Positions 53,921 to 63,580 of a stretch of 64,000 bases of DNA are shown in pieces. The number at the start of each line of letters is the position of its first letter. Positions within the stretch are counted from its first letter, which is position 1. Below the pieces are notes generated by a model. The model was not told the origin of the DNA. It did no database searches and saw nothing but the letters and a program-made list of their open reading frames with translations. Location: positions 1,054,001 to 1,118,000 of the forward strand of contig NZ_FRCM01000001.1 of NCBI RefSeq assembly GCF_900142915.1, given 5' to 3'. This DNA comes from Mucilaginibacter sp. OK098 (GTDB lineage Bacteria; Bacteroidota; Bacteroidia; Sphingobacteriales; Sphingobacteriaceae). A program made the translations under genes and the position numbers.

Positions 53921-56764
53921 TTAGTAAATTATTGTTACCGAACCGCTTAACACCTGTTTGGCTCTTGCGCTTATAACATAATAATACACACCTGCCGGAA
54001 GTTTCTTTCCCTTATAAGTACCGTCCCAGGGCGCCGCATATCCAATGCTTTGAAATAATAAATTGCCATACCTGTCAAATGTTTTTACGGTTACTGAAAG
54101 ATCGTTATCAAGCCCCGAAATAACCCAGGTATCATTTATACCATCACTGTTGGGCGTAAAGGTATTAGGGATATGAATATCCTTACAATGGCTGCTTATA
54201 TTAATGGTTTGCGAAGCTTTGCAGCCATTATGATCAGTAACCGTTAAGGTAACCTTACCTAAGCTGCTGGTTGAAAAGGTTGAACCGCTTGCTTGTCCGT
54301 TCCATTCATACTTCACAAAGCCATCGGGAGCTGTAAGCGTTATTGCCTCATTTGTAAACTGGCAAAGTGTGGCATCGGGAATTGCCAACTCCGGGTTGTG
54401 AAAAAATTGCACAGTGTTCCCTTTTGTAACCATACAGCCCCCCGGAGTTGTTACCGTTGCTGAATAAAGACCTGATTGATTAACATTTATCTGATCTGAT
54501 ATTTCTCCTGTAGACCATTTAATACTCCCCCCGGAATAGGACGCCTTTAGCTTTACGGTTTCTCCATCGCATAAGGTTGTGTTGATTATTTGTTGAATAC
54601 TGATATCAGGTGGTGTATCAAATTTGAGCATAAACAGATCCGAAGCCTGGCTGCAGGCTGTTAAATTATTGCTAATATTTACCGAATAATTGCCGTCTTG
54701 GTTAGCAGTTATGGTAGCTTTATTCTGATCAGCGTTTATAATATCCCCATTGCGAAACCAATTTATTGTATAGGTACCGTCATTAATAAAACCGGATGAC
54801 AGTACAGCTCCGTCGCCTATACAATAGGCCGGTTTATCGGCGGCAATAATTGGTTTTGTTAACGATATAAAATCGACCTGCAAATCCTTCGATGCAACCC
54901 ACTCACCTGAGCAGGAAGTTACTTCAACGCTGTATTTACCGGGTTCACTAACTGTAAAATTATCAGCGGTATTTCCATTTAATACACCATTAGTATACCA
55001 GCGATATTGATAGGGTTGCCAGTTAATAATATTTGAAGCATCGATTGGTACAATTGCTGATAACTTAGCGTTATCGCCAACACAATAAGCCTGTTTATCG
55101 GGTTTTATAACCGGCTGAGGCACTTTTATAAAATTAACCTGCACTTGTTTTGAGGCAACCCAATTATTGGAACATGCGCTTACTTCTACCTTATATTTCC
55201 CATTTTCAGTAATATCGAGTGATGCTGTTGTACTACCATTAAGCTCGCCATTTTTATACCACCTATACTGGTAATTTGGTTTATCTTCTGTTTTTAATGT
55301 TGCTGTTGAGCCGTCGCAATAGTTTAAATTGTCAGGATAGTTAAATGTAAAAACAGGGGCGGCAATTTGAGTGACTTTTAAATGATTGGTTTCAAAATGA
55401 ACAGCCGAACAAGGGTCGTATAAAATAGCATTATAATCGCCGGCTTTAGTTATGTTTAATGTTGTATTACTTTCATTAGGAATCTCCTGGCCGTTTTTAT
55501 ACCATTGTACTACATTACCCGTATAACCTTGTATTACTGCTTTGGCCGATGTATTGGCACATAACTGCAGCTCACTGGTATTAAAGTCCTGTCCGTCAAA
55601 CTGTATAACGTTTAGTTTTTGCATACTGTTAATATAAGGTCCGTAATCAGGTTTCAACAAATAAAGTCCATCAACTGCAGCAATCCAAATCCCGTCCTCG
55701 CATACAGGTTTGGTATAGGATAAGGCATTCACACAAACATCATTGATCCCTTTGTTTCCTAAACCGCTATAATGAAAAAATGAATACTTAGCTATAGGCC
55801 CGCCATGATATTTTGAGTTTGAAAAATACAAGCCCTGTGCTGAACCTATCAACAAATTCTCTCTTACTACACCTTCTCCAAAACTATACAGGCCATAAAT
55901 AGAGGTGATCTTACTAATATTTACACCCTTTAAATAATGCTCATGTCCAAAATTGGTCGAATACGAGTAGTCCCAAAAATTTTCGAACAAGCCGTTTTCC
56001 GTAGCCCAAAACTGATTTGAATAAACCACAAACTCGTAAGCCGGATCATAGGCATCACCATCGTTATAAAATGCTGACTTTATAGTATTGCCGAAGCTGT
56101 TGCCCCCCGTCCATAATTCACCGGAGTAAATTGTATAATTTATCAGCTCCATTGCCGGAACATGATCAACCGTATCTGGGTAACACCTGCAAAACTCACC
56201 ATCCGTTAACATCTCAGTGCGGTAAGTGGCTTCAAAGATCTGGCTCGGCGAATCCTTGGGGATAGGCAGTATGGCATGGCTTTTAACATTGTAGCGGCAA
56301 ATGCCATGATTGGTAGCTATTAATAAAGTGTGATCATTTTGTATAAATCCATTATTTGCGCCTGCCTGGTCTACTCCTATTGAATTAACATTTCCCGGAA
56401 TTTCACCGTTTGCGCCAATCAAACTTACTGCCCCTGCTATACTTTGAATAACGTATTTGTTATTTGTGGCAACATATACGGTATCCTTGCTTACTCCAGC
56501 AATATCAATAAAGTGATAGCTATTATATGTACTAAACATGCCGGTGAAATTATCAACCTGTTTTGTAATGCTATTGATGCGGTAAACTTCATTATTTTGA
56601 GCCAGCACCCACAGGTAAGGATCATGGAAATCTCGTTTTACCTTAAGAATATTTTTCCCTGCGAGAAAAGTTTCATTCAGATGAAGATCCATATCCTGTT
56701 GACTGTAAGCAGCAAAACAATAGATAAGGAGTATAAAAAACAACAACGAACGCAACAGATACAT
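53921..56764 (-). CDS. Type IX secreted multidomain protein with CHU_C sorting domain
   Basis: 947 residues. The signal peptide starts at the ATG at 56764 (MYLLRSLLFFILLIYCFAAY); an earlier in-frame start adds 32 residues without a leader. N-terminal beta-propeller-like region (about 40-390) is followed by Ig/PKD-like domains, two of which are near copies (NYQYRWYKNGELNGSTTASL versus PYQYRWYTNGVLNGNTADNF). The last 85 residues form the gliding motility-associated C-terminal domain: HIPNTFTPNSDGINDTWVIS and KKLPAGVYYYVISAR. Delivered by the type IX machinery to the surface, as inferred from the domain. Ligand unknown. Confidence 0.88.
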   Translation of the reverse strand: MYLLRSLLFFILLIYCFAAYSQQDMDLHLNETFLAGKNILKVKRDFHDPYLWVLAQNNEVYRINSITKQVDNFTGMFSTYNSYHFIDIAGVSKDTVYVATNNKYVIQSIAGAVSLIGANGEIPGNVNSIGVDQAGANNGFIQNDHTLLIATNHGICRYNVKSHAILPIPKDSPSQIFEATYRTEMLTDGEFCRCYPDTVDHVPAMELINYTIYSGELWTGGNSFGNTIKSAFYNDGDAYDPAYEFVVYSNQFWATENGLFENFWDYSYSTNFGHEHYLKGVNISKITSIYGLYSFGEGVVRENLLIGSAQGLYFSNSKYHGGPIAKYSFFHYSGLGNKGINDVCVNALSYTKPVCEDGIWIAAVDGLYLLKPDYGPYINSMQKLNVIQFDGQDFNTSELQLCANTSAKAVIQGYTGNVVQWYKNGQEIPNESNTTLNITKAGDYNAILYDPCSAVHFETNHLKVTQIAAPVFTFNYPDNLNYCDGSTATLKTEDKPNYQYRWYKNGELNGSTTASLDITENGKYKVEVSACSNNWVASKQVQVNFIKVPQPVIKPDKQAYCVGDNAKLSAIVPIDASNIINWQPYQYRWYTNGVLNGNTADNFTVSEPGKYSVEVTSCSGEWVASKDLQVDFISLTKPIIAADKPAYCIGDGAVLSSGFINDGTYTINWFRNGDIINADQNKATITANQDGNYSVNISNNLTACSQASDLFMLKFDTPPDISIQQIINTTLCDGETVKLKASYSGGSIKWSTGEISDQINVNQSGLYSATVTTPGGCMVTKGNTVQFFHNPELAIPDATLCQFTNEAITLTAPDGFVKYEWNGQASGSTFSTSSLGKVTLTVTDHNGCKASQTINISSHCKDIHIPNTFTPNSDGINDTWVISGLDNDLSVTVKTFDRYGNLLFQSIGYAAPWDGTYKGKKLPAGVYYYVISARAKQVLSGSVTIIY

Positions 56765-56852
56765 GAAAAAGGGTTTGGCGGATGAAAAGTAGTTTAAATA
56801 TTTTAAACCGCAAACCATTTTGTTACGTACGATTGTACTACTTATAATATCT

Positions 56853-56887
56853 AAAAACAAAAGAGCCTGATATTTTCATACCAGGCT
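56853..56887 (-). terminator. Terminator after the VOC gene
   Basis: Stem AGCCTG / CAGGCT (56864-56869 and 56882-56887) with T-run CTTTTGTTTTT on the minus strand. Confidence 0.75.
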
Positions 56888-56928
56888 TTGTTATTAAAAT
56901 TGAAAATAGATTTTCGAGACCCAAAAAT

Positions 56929-57360
56929 CTATGCAGTTTGATTTTTGTCGTAACTGATCATCCATTGGATGCCGAATTTATCACGGCACATTCCGCAGTA
57001 CGCGCCCCAAAATGTTTGGTTCACCGGCATTTCAATTTTACCGCCCTCTGCCAGGCCATTAAAAAGCTTGTCGGTTTCCGCCTCGCTTTCGGTATTAACG
57101 CTCATGTAAAAATTATTACCAATGGTTAACTCCATCCCCATTGACTCAAGGGTATCAGTTGCCATCAGTGAATTGTGCGGACCCAGGGGAAGTGAAGCAT
57201 GCATGACCATGGTTTGTTCTTTCTTGGGCATCTTGTCGTGACCAGGACTTTCATTAAAACGCTGAAACATAGTAAATTCTCCGCCAAATATTGATTTGTA
57301 GAAATTCATGGCATCTTCTGTGTTGCCCATGAAATTTAAGTAAGGATTAATGCTGATCAT
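56929..57360 (-). CDS. VOC family protein (PhnB-like)
   Basis: 143 residues. LNFMGNTEDAMNFYKSIFGG and the later LMATDTLESMG, GKIEMPVNQTFWGAYCGM and DKFGIQWMISY are conserved in the PhnB-type VOC fold. These are small metal-binding or scaffold proteins of uncertain activity. Divergent from a GlxA-type regulator, which probably controls it. Confidence 0.92.
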   Translation of the reverse strand: MISINPYLNFMGNTEDAMNFYKSIFGGEFTMFQRFNESPGHDKMPKKEQTMVMHASLPLGPHNSLMATDTLESMGMELTIGNNFYMSVNTESEAETDKLFNGLAEGGKIEMPVNQTFWGAYCGMCRDKFGIQWMISYDKNQTA

Positions 57361-57420
57361 AATGTTGTGGTTTTTTATTTCAACAAAGTTAAGTGCAATA
57401 ATCCTGTTGCAGAGCGTGTT

Positions 57421-57453
57421 AATACGACAATGTGAAGGGGGTGATTACGACAA
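57421..57453. promoter_or_regulatory. Direct repeats in the VOC-GlxA divergent region
   Basis: AATACGACAA (57421-57430) and ATTACGACAA (57444-57453) with a 23-bp period. Candidate AraC-type boxes for GlxA-family regulation. Confidence 0.55.
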
Positions 57454-57475
57454 AAATATATTTTACCTTTAACAT

Positions 57476-58444
57476 ATGATCGACATTTCAATTTTAGTAC
57501 TTAAAAATGCAGTAGCGGCATCTATTGCTGATGCAGGATATGTATTTAAAATAGTGAATGAGCTATTGGAAAAATCAGACAAGGAGCCGTTATTCCGGGT
57601 AAAGCTGGTTGGGCTTTCAAAAGAAGTAAAGCTCAATAATGGCCTGTTTCATATAACAACCGATGCATTGATAGATGAGGTTGAGCATACTAACCTGGTG
57701 ATCATCCCCTCAATGACGGGTGATGCCGTTGGTGGCTCCTATATTAATAGGGAATTTGCACCATGGATAACAGAACAATATAAAAAGGGTGCGGAAGTAG
57801 CCAGTCTTTGTGTAGGCGCTTTTTTGCTTGCATATACCGGTTTACTAAAGGGCAAGCAATGCACTACACATTGGGCCTATGTGAACGAGTTCAGGTATTA
57901 CTACCCGGATATAAACCTGGTAGATGAAAAAGTTATAACCCACCAAAACGGTTTGTACTCAAGCGGTGGAAATAATGCATACTGGAATCTGCTGTTATAC
58001 CTGGTTGAAAAATACACCAACCGCAGTATTGCTATTCATACAGCAAAGTTTTTTGTGATAGATCTCGACCGAAAAGACCAATCGCCCTTTATCATTTTTA
58101 CCGGGCAAAAGAACCATAAAGACCAGGTGATAATAAATGCCCAGGAATTTATCGAACAAAATTATGCTGATAAATTAACCATTGACCAGGTTGCAGATAC
58201 CGTCCATATTAGCCGCAGAACGTTTGAACGCCGCTTTAAAAAAGCAACCAGGAACACTGTTGTTGAATACATTCAGCGTGTAAAAATTGAAGCGACTAAA
58301 AAGCAGCTGGAGATAGGCAGAAAATCAATTAATGAAGTGATGTATGAAGTGGGTTATGCCGATGTAAAAACCTTTAGGGATGTTTTCAAAAAGATAACAG
58401 GGATGACGCCTAACGAGTATAGGAATAAGTATAATAAGGAGTAA
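57476..58444 (+). CDS. GlxA-type AraC regulator with DJ-1/PfpI domain
   Basis: 322 residues. The N-terminal DJ-1/PfpI-like domain (about 1-190) has ASLCVGAFLLAYTGLLKGK with the nucleophile-elbow Cys and TTHWAY. The C-terminal AraC helix-turn-helix (about 220-320) includes ISRRTFERRFKKATRN and MYEVGYADVKTFRDVFKK. A TACCTTTA box ends four bases before the ATG, so the transcript is likely leaderless. Divergent from the VOC gene. Confidence 0.93.
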   Translation: MIDISILVLKNAVAASIADAGYVFKIVNELLEKSDKEPLFRVKLVGLSKEVKLNNGLFHITTDALIDEVEHTNLVIIPSMTGDAVGGSYINREFAPWITEQYKKGAEVASLCVGAFLLAYTGLLKGKQCTTHWAYVNEFRYYYPDINLVDEKVITHQNGLYSSGGNNAYWNLLLYLVEKYTNRSIAIHTAKFFVIDLDRKDQSPFIIFTGQKNHKDQVIINAQEFIEQNYADKLTIDQVADTVHISRRTFERRFKKATRNTVVEYIQRVKIEATKKQLEIGRKSINEVMYEVGYADVKTFRDVFKKITGMTPNEYRNKYNKE

Positions 58445-58465
58445 TTTGGATTGAATAAAATGGTT

Positions 58466-59350
58466 TTACACCACACTTAGCCTCTTCTGCTCCAGTGCAA
58501 CCCTAAACATTTGCAATACTACAGAAAACACAATTAAGGACAAACCGGCATAAAAGCCTATGGATAATTCCCGGTTTTCTTTGAAAAATATGATTGCAAG
58601 AATTATACTGTATAAAGGTTCGAGGTTAAACGCTAAGTTTACAGTAAAAGCCGAGATCTTTTGCAGGGCAGTTGTGATCATAGAGTACATTAAAACCGTA
58701 CATACCAGCGAAAGTAGCAGCAGGTAGCCAAAATCGGGCAAGGATGGTATAAATGTAGCAACAGGTGAAAAATACAGGTATAAAGGCATTACAATGGTTA
58801 CACCGGCGCATCCTCCCAACATGGTATAAAGGGTGATGGTTGAACTGTTAAATGATTTGGTAAGGCGCTTATTAAAAATAGTATACAAGGCAACCAGTAT
58901 TGCTGAAATTACCCCCATTATAATGCCGGTGCGGTAAGTTGCATCAAGGCCAAATATCAGGGCAATGCCGCACAAGATAAGTCCGCTTAAAAGCAGTTCG
59001 CCTACAGAGAACTTTCTGCGGTTTATCAATGGCTCAAGTAAAGCGGTAAAGAAGCTGCCTAACGAGAAACAAACAACCCCAACCGAGATATTTGCATATT
59101 TGATACTTGCATAAAAGAAGATCCAGTGCAAACCCAAAAGCGAGCCTGCAAAGGCAATCCTTAAAACATCTTTAAAACTTATTTTTTTCAGCTTTCCGCT
59201 AACTGCCAGGATCAGCAATAACATTAACCCTGATAAAAAAAGCCTGTACCAGCTGATCAGCCCTGCATTAAGTGAAATAAGTTTGCCAAAAACACCGGTA
59301 AACCCGGCAAGAAATACGGAAAGGTGTAACAGGATCAGCGCTTTTTTCAT
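58466..59350 (-). CDS. EamA/DMT superfamily transporter
   Basis: 294 residues, about ten membrane helices in two repeated EamA units. SWYRLFLSGLMLLLILAVSG in the first half and FNLEPLYSIILAIIFFKENR at the end of the second are typical of DMT exporters. Exported metabolite is unknown. Confidence 0.92.
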   Translation of the reverse strand: MKKALILLHLSVFLAGFTGVFGKLISLNAGLISWYRLFLSGLMLLLILAVSGKLKKISFKDVLRIAFAGSLLGLHWIFFYASIKYANISVGVVCFSLGSFFTALLEPLINRRKFSVGELLLSGLILCGIALIFGLDATYRTGIIMGVISAILVALYTIFNKRLTKSFNSSTITLYTMLGGCAGVTIVMPLYLYFSPVATFIPSLPDFGYLLLLSLVCTVLMYSMITTALQKISAFTVNLAFNLEPLYSIILAIIFFKENRELSIGFYAGLSLIVFSVVLQMFRVALEQKRLSVV

Positions 59351-59382
59351 TAGCTAAATATAATAATTAATGTTACTTTGAT

Positions 59383-59416
59383 AAAAAGGCTGATAGCGTA
59401 AGAATTGACTATCAGC
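59383..59416 (-). terminator. Terminator for the small membrane protein gene
   Basis: Arms GCTGATAG (59389-59396) and CTATCAGC (59409-59416), followed on the minus strand by CTTTTTATC. The 268-base gap around it holds nothing else recognised except a 13-base palindrome (ACTGATAATCAGT, near 59454). Confidence 0.75.
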
Positions 59417-59618
59417 TACTTAATTTATTTACCCCTTGATAAAAGGAAAAACAACTGATAATCAGTATATTTCATTTTTTTCCAAGTGTTCGGTTTGTGA
59501 AAATGAAACGCTTTTGCCGGTGTGGATACAAAGACTTGCGCTTCGCTTCATCTATGGCTGACAGGACTGATAGAACATGACCCTGACCATGAAAGATTTA
59601 TAAGATGGAGCTTTACAG

Positions 59619-59822
59619 TTACCTGGACTTATTTTTTCGAATAAATAACAAGACTACACCCGTAATTATAGTTGGCGACCAAAGAAAGAAGGAATACATT
59701 CCTATTTTACTAATAATAGGATTTAATGATGAACCTTGATATGTAAACATCGAGGCGCCAAAAAACAACATTCCAATCCCTAATATTATCATAAAGACCC
59801 CAATTTTTTGATAGATTGACAT
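59619..59822 (-). CDS. Small membrane protein, 67 residues
   Basis: MSIYQKIGVFMIILGIGMLF and a second helix (FFLWSPTIITGVVLLFI) end in a basic tail. Start at 59822 is chosen over an upstream TTG extension to 59888 that would run close to the divergent GNAT gene. Unknown function. Confidence 0.65.
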   Translation of the reverse strand: MSIYQKIGVFMIILGIGMLFFGASMFTYQGSSLNPIISKIGMYSFFLWSPTIITGVVLLFIRKNKSR

Positions 59823-59899
59823 TGATTTATCTGAGAAGTTTGGGTCGAAATTAATAAATTGGTCCGGATCTGATTTTGAAATTGTCAACTCTTAAACAT

Positions 59900-60730
59900 A
59901 TGATCAACAAATATAAAACGCCACAGCTATTTCTTGAAGATACTGAACATTTTTTAGAGAAAAGAGAACTGGAAAATAACCTTATTTTAGGTCTCTGCAA
60001 TGGATTTACCGATAAAACCAAGGTACAGGAAGGCTGTGTATTTATTAATGCTACTGATGGCGATAAAATAATGGCAGCTTCAATTAAAACTGCTGCCAAA
60101 GCAATTATTGCAGGCGAAACAAACAATAACACCTATATAAAAGAATTGGCTGATTATTACCTGGAAAACAATATTGATTTAAAGGGCGTGTTCGGAAAGG
60201 ATTTTTATGTAAATGAGTTTTCTGATTTTTACGGTAAGCAGCCATATGTTGATATGACGTTGATAGTTCACCAACTAACAACTGTAAATAAACTACCGGC
60301 TGCAACAGGTGAATTTGAACTGGCCGATAGTAATGATGTTGATTTAGTTGCCAGGTGGGCTTTAACATTTGAAGATGAGAAAAGTCCGGCAGTTAGAAAT
60401 AGTAAAGAGCAGGTTCTAAAAACCACGCAGGCAAAAATTGCTTTAGGAGATATTTTTAAGTGGACAGACAAGGGCAATATAGTATGTATGGCGGCTATAA
60501 ACCGCAAAACAAAAAATGCAGGGATAATCGGCCTTGTTTACACGCCCGAAGAATATAGAGGAAACGGCTATGCAACCAGCCATGTTCAAAAATTAAGTGA
60601 ATACATTTTACAAAACGGCTTTAAATATTGCGGGCTTTTTACCGATAAAGCAAACCCAACATCAAATTCTATCTATAAAAAAATTGGGTATAAGCCGATA
60701 ACTGAGTTTATGGATATTGGATATAAATAG
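59900..60730 (+). CDS. GNAT family N-acetyltransferase
   Basis: 276 residues. The C-terminal half has the acetyl-CoA binding motif GLVYTPEEYRGNGYATSHVQ (about 212-231), typical R/Q-x-x-G-x-G/A. N-terminal half is a second, divergent GNAT-like lobe. The ATG at 59900 is chosen over a TTG 24 bases upstream. Acceptor unknown. Confidence 0.88.
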   Translation: MINKYKTPQLFLEDTEHFLEKRELENNLILGLCNGFTDKTKVQEGCVFINATDGDKIMAASIKTAAKAIIAGETNNNTYIKELADYYLENNIDLKGVFGKDFYVNEFSDFYGKQPYVDMTLIVHQLTTVNKLPAATGEFELADSNDVDLVARWALTFEDEKSPAVRNSKEQVLKTTQAKIALGDIFKWTDKGNIVCMAAINRKTKNAGIIGLVYTPEEYRGNGYATSHVQKLSEYILQNGFKYCGLFTDKANPTSNSIYKKIGYKPITEFMDIGYK

Positions 60731-60849
60731 TATCTGCGCAAGGTGAAACCATACTTCTTGTTCAATTGGTACCAAAGGGGGAATAATGTTGAACCTCTTT
60801 GATTTTATAAGACGAAGTATTAGTTTAGGCATTTATCCATATTTAACCT

Positions 60850-61416
60850 ATGTACCAGCTTATTCTTTCAAACGTAGCAAAGCACATTTCACTAACTGAA
60901 GAAGAAGAGCTTTTTTTCCTCTCATTACTGAAATTAAAAACAATTAAGCGGAAAGAATTTTTATTAAAGGAAGGCGGTGTATCCAGGTATCAAACCTTTG
61001 TTGCAAAAGGCTGTCTTCGTACCTATACTATTGATGATATGGGAAAAGAACACATTGTAATGTTTTCTCCTGAAGATTGGTGGTCTGGCGATATGTATAG
61101 CTTCATTACAGGAAAACCGGCTGCATATACTATTGATGCTTTAGTTAAAACAGATATAATTCAGATCAGCAAAAACAATTTAGAAAAGCTTTACGAAAAA
61201 ATACCAAAGTTTGAGCGCTTTTTCCGGATGCTTTTTCAAAATGCCTTTGTAATTTATCAAAATAGAATTACATCTAATCTTTCGCAAAAAGCTAATGAAA
61301 GGCACAAACAGTTTATCAAAACTTACCCCGGACTGGAGCAAAAGATCGCACAAAAATATATTGCTTCATTTCTAGGCGTCACCCCCGAATTTTATAGCGC
61401 TATGAAACAAAAATAG
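60850..61416 (+). CDS. Crp/Fnr family transcriptional regulator
   Basis: 188 residues. N-terminal cyclic-nucleotide-binding-like beta barrel (KEFLLKEGGVSRYQTFVAKG and MFSPEDWWSGDMYSF) and C-terminal helical part ending QKYIASFLGVTPEFYSAMK, the short HTH of the Bacteroidota subgroup. Ligand is unknown. Next gene, a SnoaL-like protein, is co-directional. Confidence 0.9.
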   Translation: MYQLILSNVAKHISLTEEEELFFLSLLKLKTIKRKEFLLKEGGVSRYQTFVAKGCLRTYTIDDMGKEHIVMFSPEDWWSGDMYSFITGKPAAYTIDALVKTDIIQISKNNLEKLYEKIPKFERFFRMLFQNAFVIYQNRITSNLSQKANERHKQFIKTYPGLEQKIAQKYIASFLGVTPEFYSAMKQK

Positions 61417-61501
61417 CAAGCTATTTGAAAATCTTAATGTACCTTATTTTTTGGGGTTAGCATTAGTAGTAGGTTTGTTTATACTTAAAAACACTTCAAT
61501 T

Positions 61502-61942
61502 ATGCAAACAACAAAATTAAATAACATTGATGAGATCACACACATTGGCAATCATATTTGGGAAAGTTGGGCTTCAATGTGGAACGGCGATTTGTCTATT
61601 ACCAAAAACATTATAGCAGAAGGACTAAAAGTGCATTTAACTGCCGCAGCCAGGTATGACCCTAACAATATTGTTGATGGATCAGGTGTAAAAGAAATGG
61701 TAAGCAGCATAAGAAATAAATACAGGTACTTGAAGTATAAAACGCTTGCAGGTCCTTTTGTTGATGTTCAGCAACAGGTTGTAACGGCACATTGGGAAGC
61801 ACAAATAGTTTTTGATGGACGTTCAGAATTGCCTAATGACATTGCCGGTGAAACATTCACTATTGTAGGAACCGATATCCTTAAATTTAAGGACAATAAA
61901 ATTTATGAATTCTGGACAATGAATAATCCGGCAAGACCATGA
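61502..61942 (+). CDS. SnoaL-like (NTF2 fold) protein
   Basis: 146 residues from ATG 61502; an earlier TTG start at 61451 would add a hydrophobic leader but lacks support. WASMWNGDLSITKNIIAEGL, VVTAHWEAQIVFDG and FTIVGTDILKFKDNKIYEFW are the family elements. It sits 85 bases downstream of the Crp/Fnr gene and may be its target. Confidence 0.82.
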   Translation: MQTTKLNNIDEITHIGNHIWESWASMWNGDLSITKNIIAEGLKVHLTAAARYDPNNIVDGSGVKEMVSSIRNKYRYLKYKTLAGPFVDVQQQVVTAHWEAQIVFDGRSELPNDIAGETFTIVGTDILKFKDNKIYEFWTMNNPARP

Positions 61943-61983
61943 GCTAAAAGATTTAATATCTTTAACGGCAAGTATAATTAAAT

Positions 61984-63402
61984 ATGGATAGACGCACTTT
62001 CGTAAAAAGCTCTGCAATATCAGGAGCGGGTTTAGCAGTTAATGGGTCAAATTTATTTAAAGGAATGGGGTCGTTCCTGTTAAATGAGCAGGAACCTGTT
62101 TCTTTAAACGGCAATAGGTTTGTCACCTTCTGCATCATGATCCGCACAACGCCATGGGAAGTATCAAGGGATATTAAGCTGCACCCACGGGACGAATCTG
62201 CATGGCATACATTAGACGGGGTGAGGTGGATGAGAGAGGCTTTTGCTAAAAACAATCCCGATGGAAGGCTTACCTGGGGGTTCACGTTGAATGCCCTGGA
62301 AGATAAGCGAAAGAATTATGTCGAGATCAGGAACTATGCCGCTGAGTGCCAGAGGAAATACGGCGATGAGGTTTCCTATTTTCCGGGATACTTCCCCGCA
62401 ATGTATTTGCCGCGCGAAAGGATAAACCGGGAAATGACGGAGGCTATTGAAACAATCACTGATTTTGTGGGTAACGGTTACAGGCCGCAGGCTATAATGG
62501 GAGGATTTTTATCAGCCAATAATCTACAATATCTGGCAGAAAAAGAAAAGATCCATACGGCCCATGCTGTGATATGGAGCCAATCGAACATAGATGGCGG
62601 TGGAGCTGATGGCTCACCCTCCTATCCTTTTTATCCTTCTACAGAACATTTTTGCAAACCAGCACAAAATGACAAAGACTTTATTGATTGTGTAAACCTG
62701 GATGGATGGACAATGGATTTTATTTGCGCACGCAGAAGCGGTGCGTCCGACCACGAGATAACGGGCTATAACAGCCGCCGTGGTGTCGGGCCGATTGAAA
62801 CCTACATTGGATGGGGGCTTGATTTGGGGCACAGGGAGGTTATGCACACCCAGTCCATCCATTTTGACAAAGGTTATGAATTAAATGGGTTTGGTTGGGT
62901 AACCAATATCTGGGAAGCGCAGCTGGTTTATGAATTTGGGAAAGAACTGGTATGCAATGCGCTGGAAATGTGGGTAACCGGTACTAAAAAGCGCTGGCCC
63001 GATACCCGCTTTGTAACTTTTGGGGAATACGGAAACATTTGGCGAAACCAGCACAAAAACAACGACAAATGGAATTACCGTTTCGAGGAACGCGGTTCGG
63101 GCCTTGGCGACTCGTACAATAACCTCGAGATCAAATGGTTTATGAATAAGGAATTCCGGTTGGCCCTTTTACGCGACTGGCACCAAAACACGCCCGAAAT
63201 GGTAATAGATTTTACCCGTTATGACCTAACAGCGAAAGAACCAGCTGACCCAAGTCCGGAGCATCCTGATAAAAACTGGAGTTTGATAAATGAGATTAAC
63301 CAAAAGGGTTTGAGGGCGCAGGATAAGCCGAGGTTGATTAAGGAATTGGATAAAAAAGCTAAGGAGTTGATTGCGGGTTATTATCCGGGGTTGATGGTGT
63401 GA
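61984..63402 (+). CDS. DUF3863/DUF3864-like protein with Tat-type leader
   Basis: 472 residues. Leader M-D-R-R-T-F-V-K-S-S, a twin-arginine motif. The remainder matches the DUF3863/DUF3864 family of Bacteroidota (RFVTFCIMIRTTPWEVSRDI, YRPQAIMGGFLSANNLQYLA, GFGWVTNIWEAQLVYEFGKE). No activity known; probably periplasmic and carbohydrate related. Its last 132 coding bases are duplicated at 63827-63958. Confidence 0.85.
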   Translation: MDRRTFVKSSAISGAGLAVNGSNLFKGMGSFLLNEQEPVSLNGNRFVTFCIMIRTTPWEVSRDIKLHPRDESAWHTLDGVRWMREAFAKNNPDGRLTWGFTLNALEDKRKNYVEIRNYAAECQRKYGDEVSYFPGYFPAMYLPRERINREMTEAIETITDFVGNGYRPQAIMGGFLSANNLQYLAEKEKIHTAHAVIWSQSNIDGGGADGSPSYPFYPSTEHFCKPAQNDKDFIDCVNLDGWTMDFICARRSGASDHEITGYNSRRGVGPIETYIGWGLDLGHREVMHTQSIHFDKGYELNGFGWVTNIWEAQLVYEFGKELVCNALEMWVTGTKKRWPDTRFVTFGEYGNIWRNQHKNNDKWNYRFEERGSGLGDSYNNLEIKWFMNKEFRLALLRDWHQNTPEMVIDFTRYDLTAKEPADPSPEHPDKNWSLINEINQKGLRAQDKPRLIKELDKKAKELIAGYYPGLMV

Positions 63403-63433
63403 GTTACTAAATTTGCGGTCTATCCCGCCGCCT

Positions 63434-63561
63434 GTTCAAGTGTCCCACTTGAACACGTTAAGTTTTGAGCGTCCACGCTCAAGTAAAAGGCTTTAAGGCA
63501 TTCCGAAGATATTCATGAGCGGGACGCTCAGAGTTTTTAGCATTCAAGCGGGACGCTTGAA
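63434..63561. repeat. Four tandem hairpins with TCC/GGA loops
   Basis: GTTCAAGTG-TCC-CACTTGAAC (63434-63454), TTGAGCGT-CC-ACGCTCAA (63465-63482), TGAGCG-GGA-CGCTCA (63516-63530), TTCAAGCG-GGA-CGCTTGAA (63543-63561). The order of the four hairpins is itself mirrored, so the whole unit is an inverted repeat. Confidence 0.85.
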
Positions 63562-63580
63562 CGGGCGAGAGTTGTTTAAT

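Noticed and set aside
63434..63561. Possible CRISPR array
   Set aside because: The repeated units are hairpins of different sequence and length with no regular spacers, and no cas gene is near.
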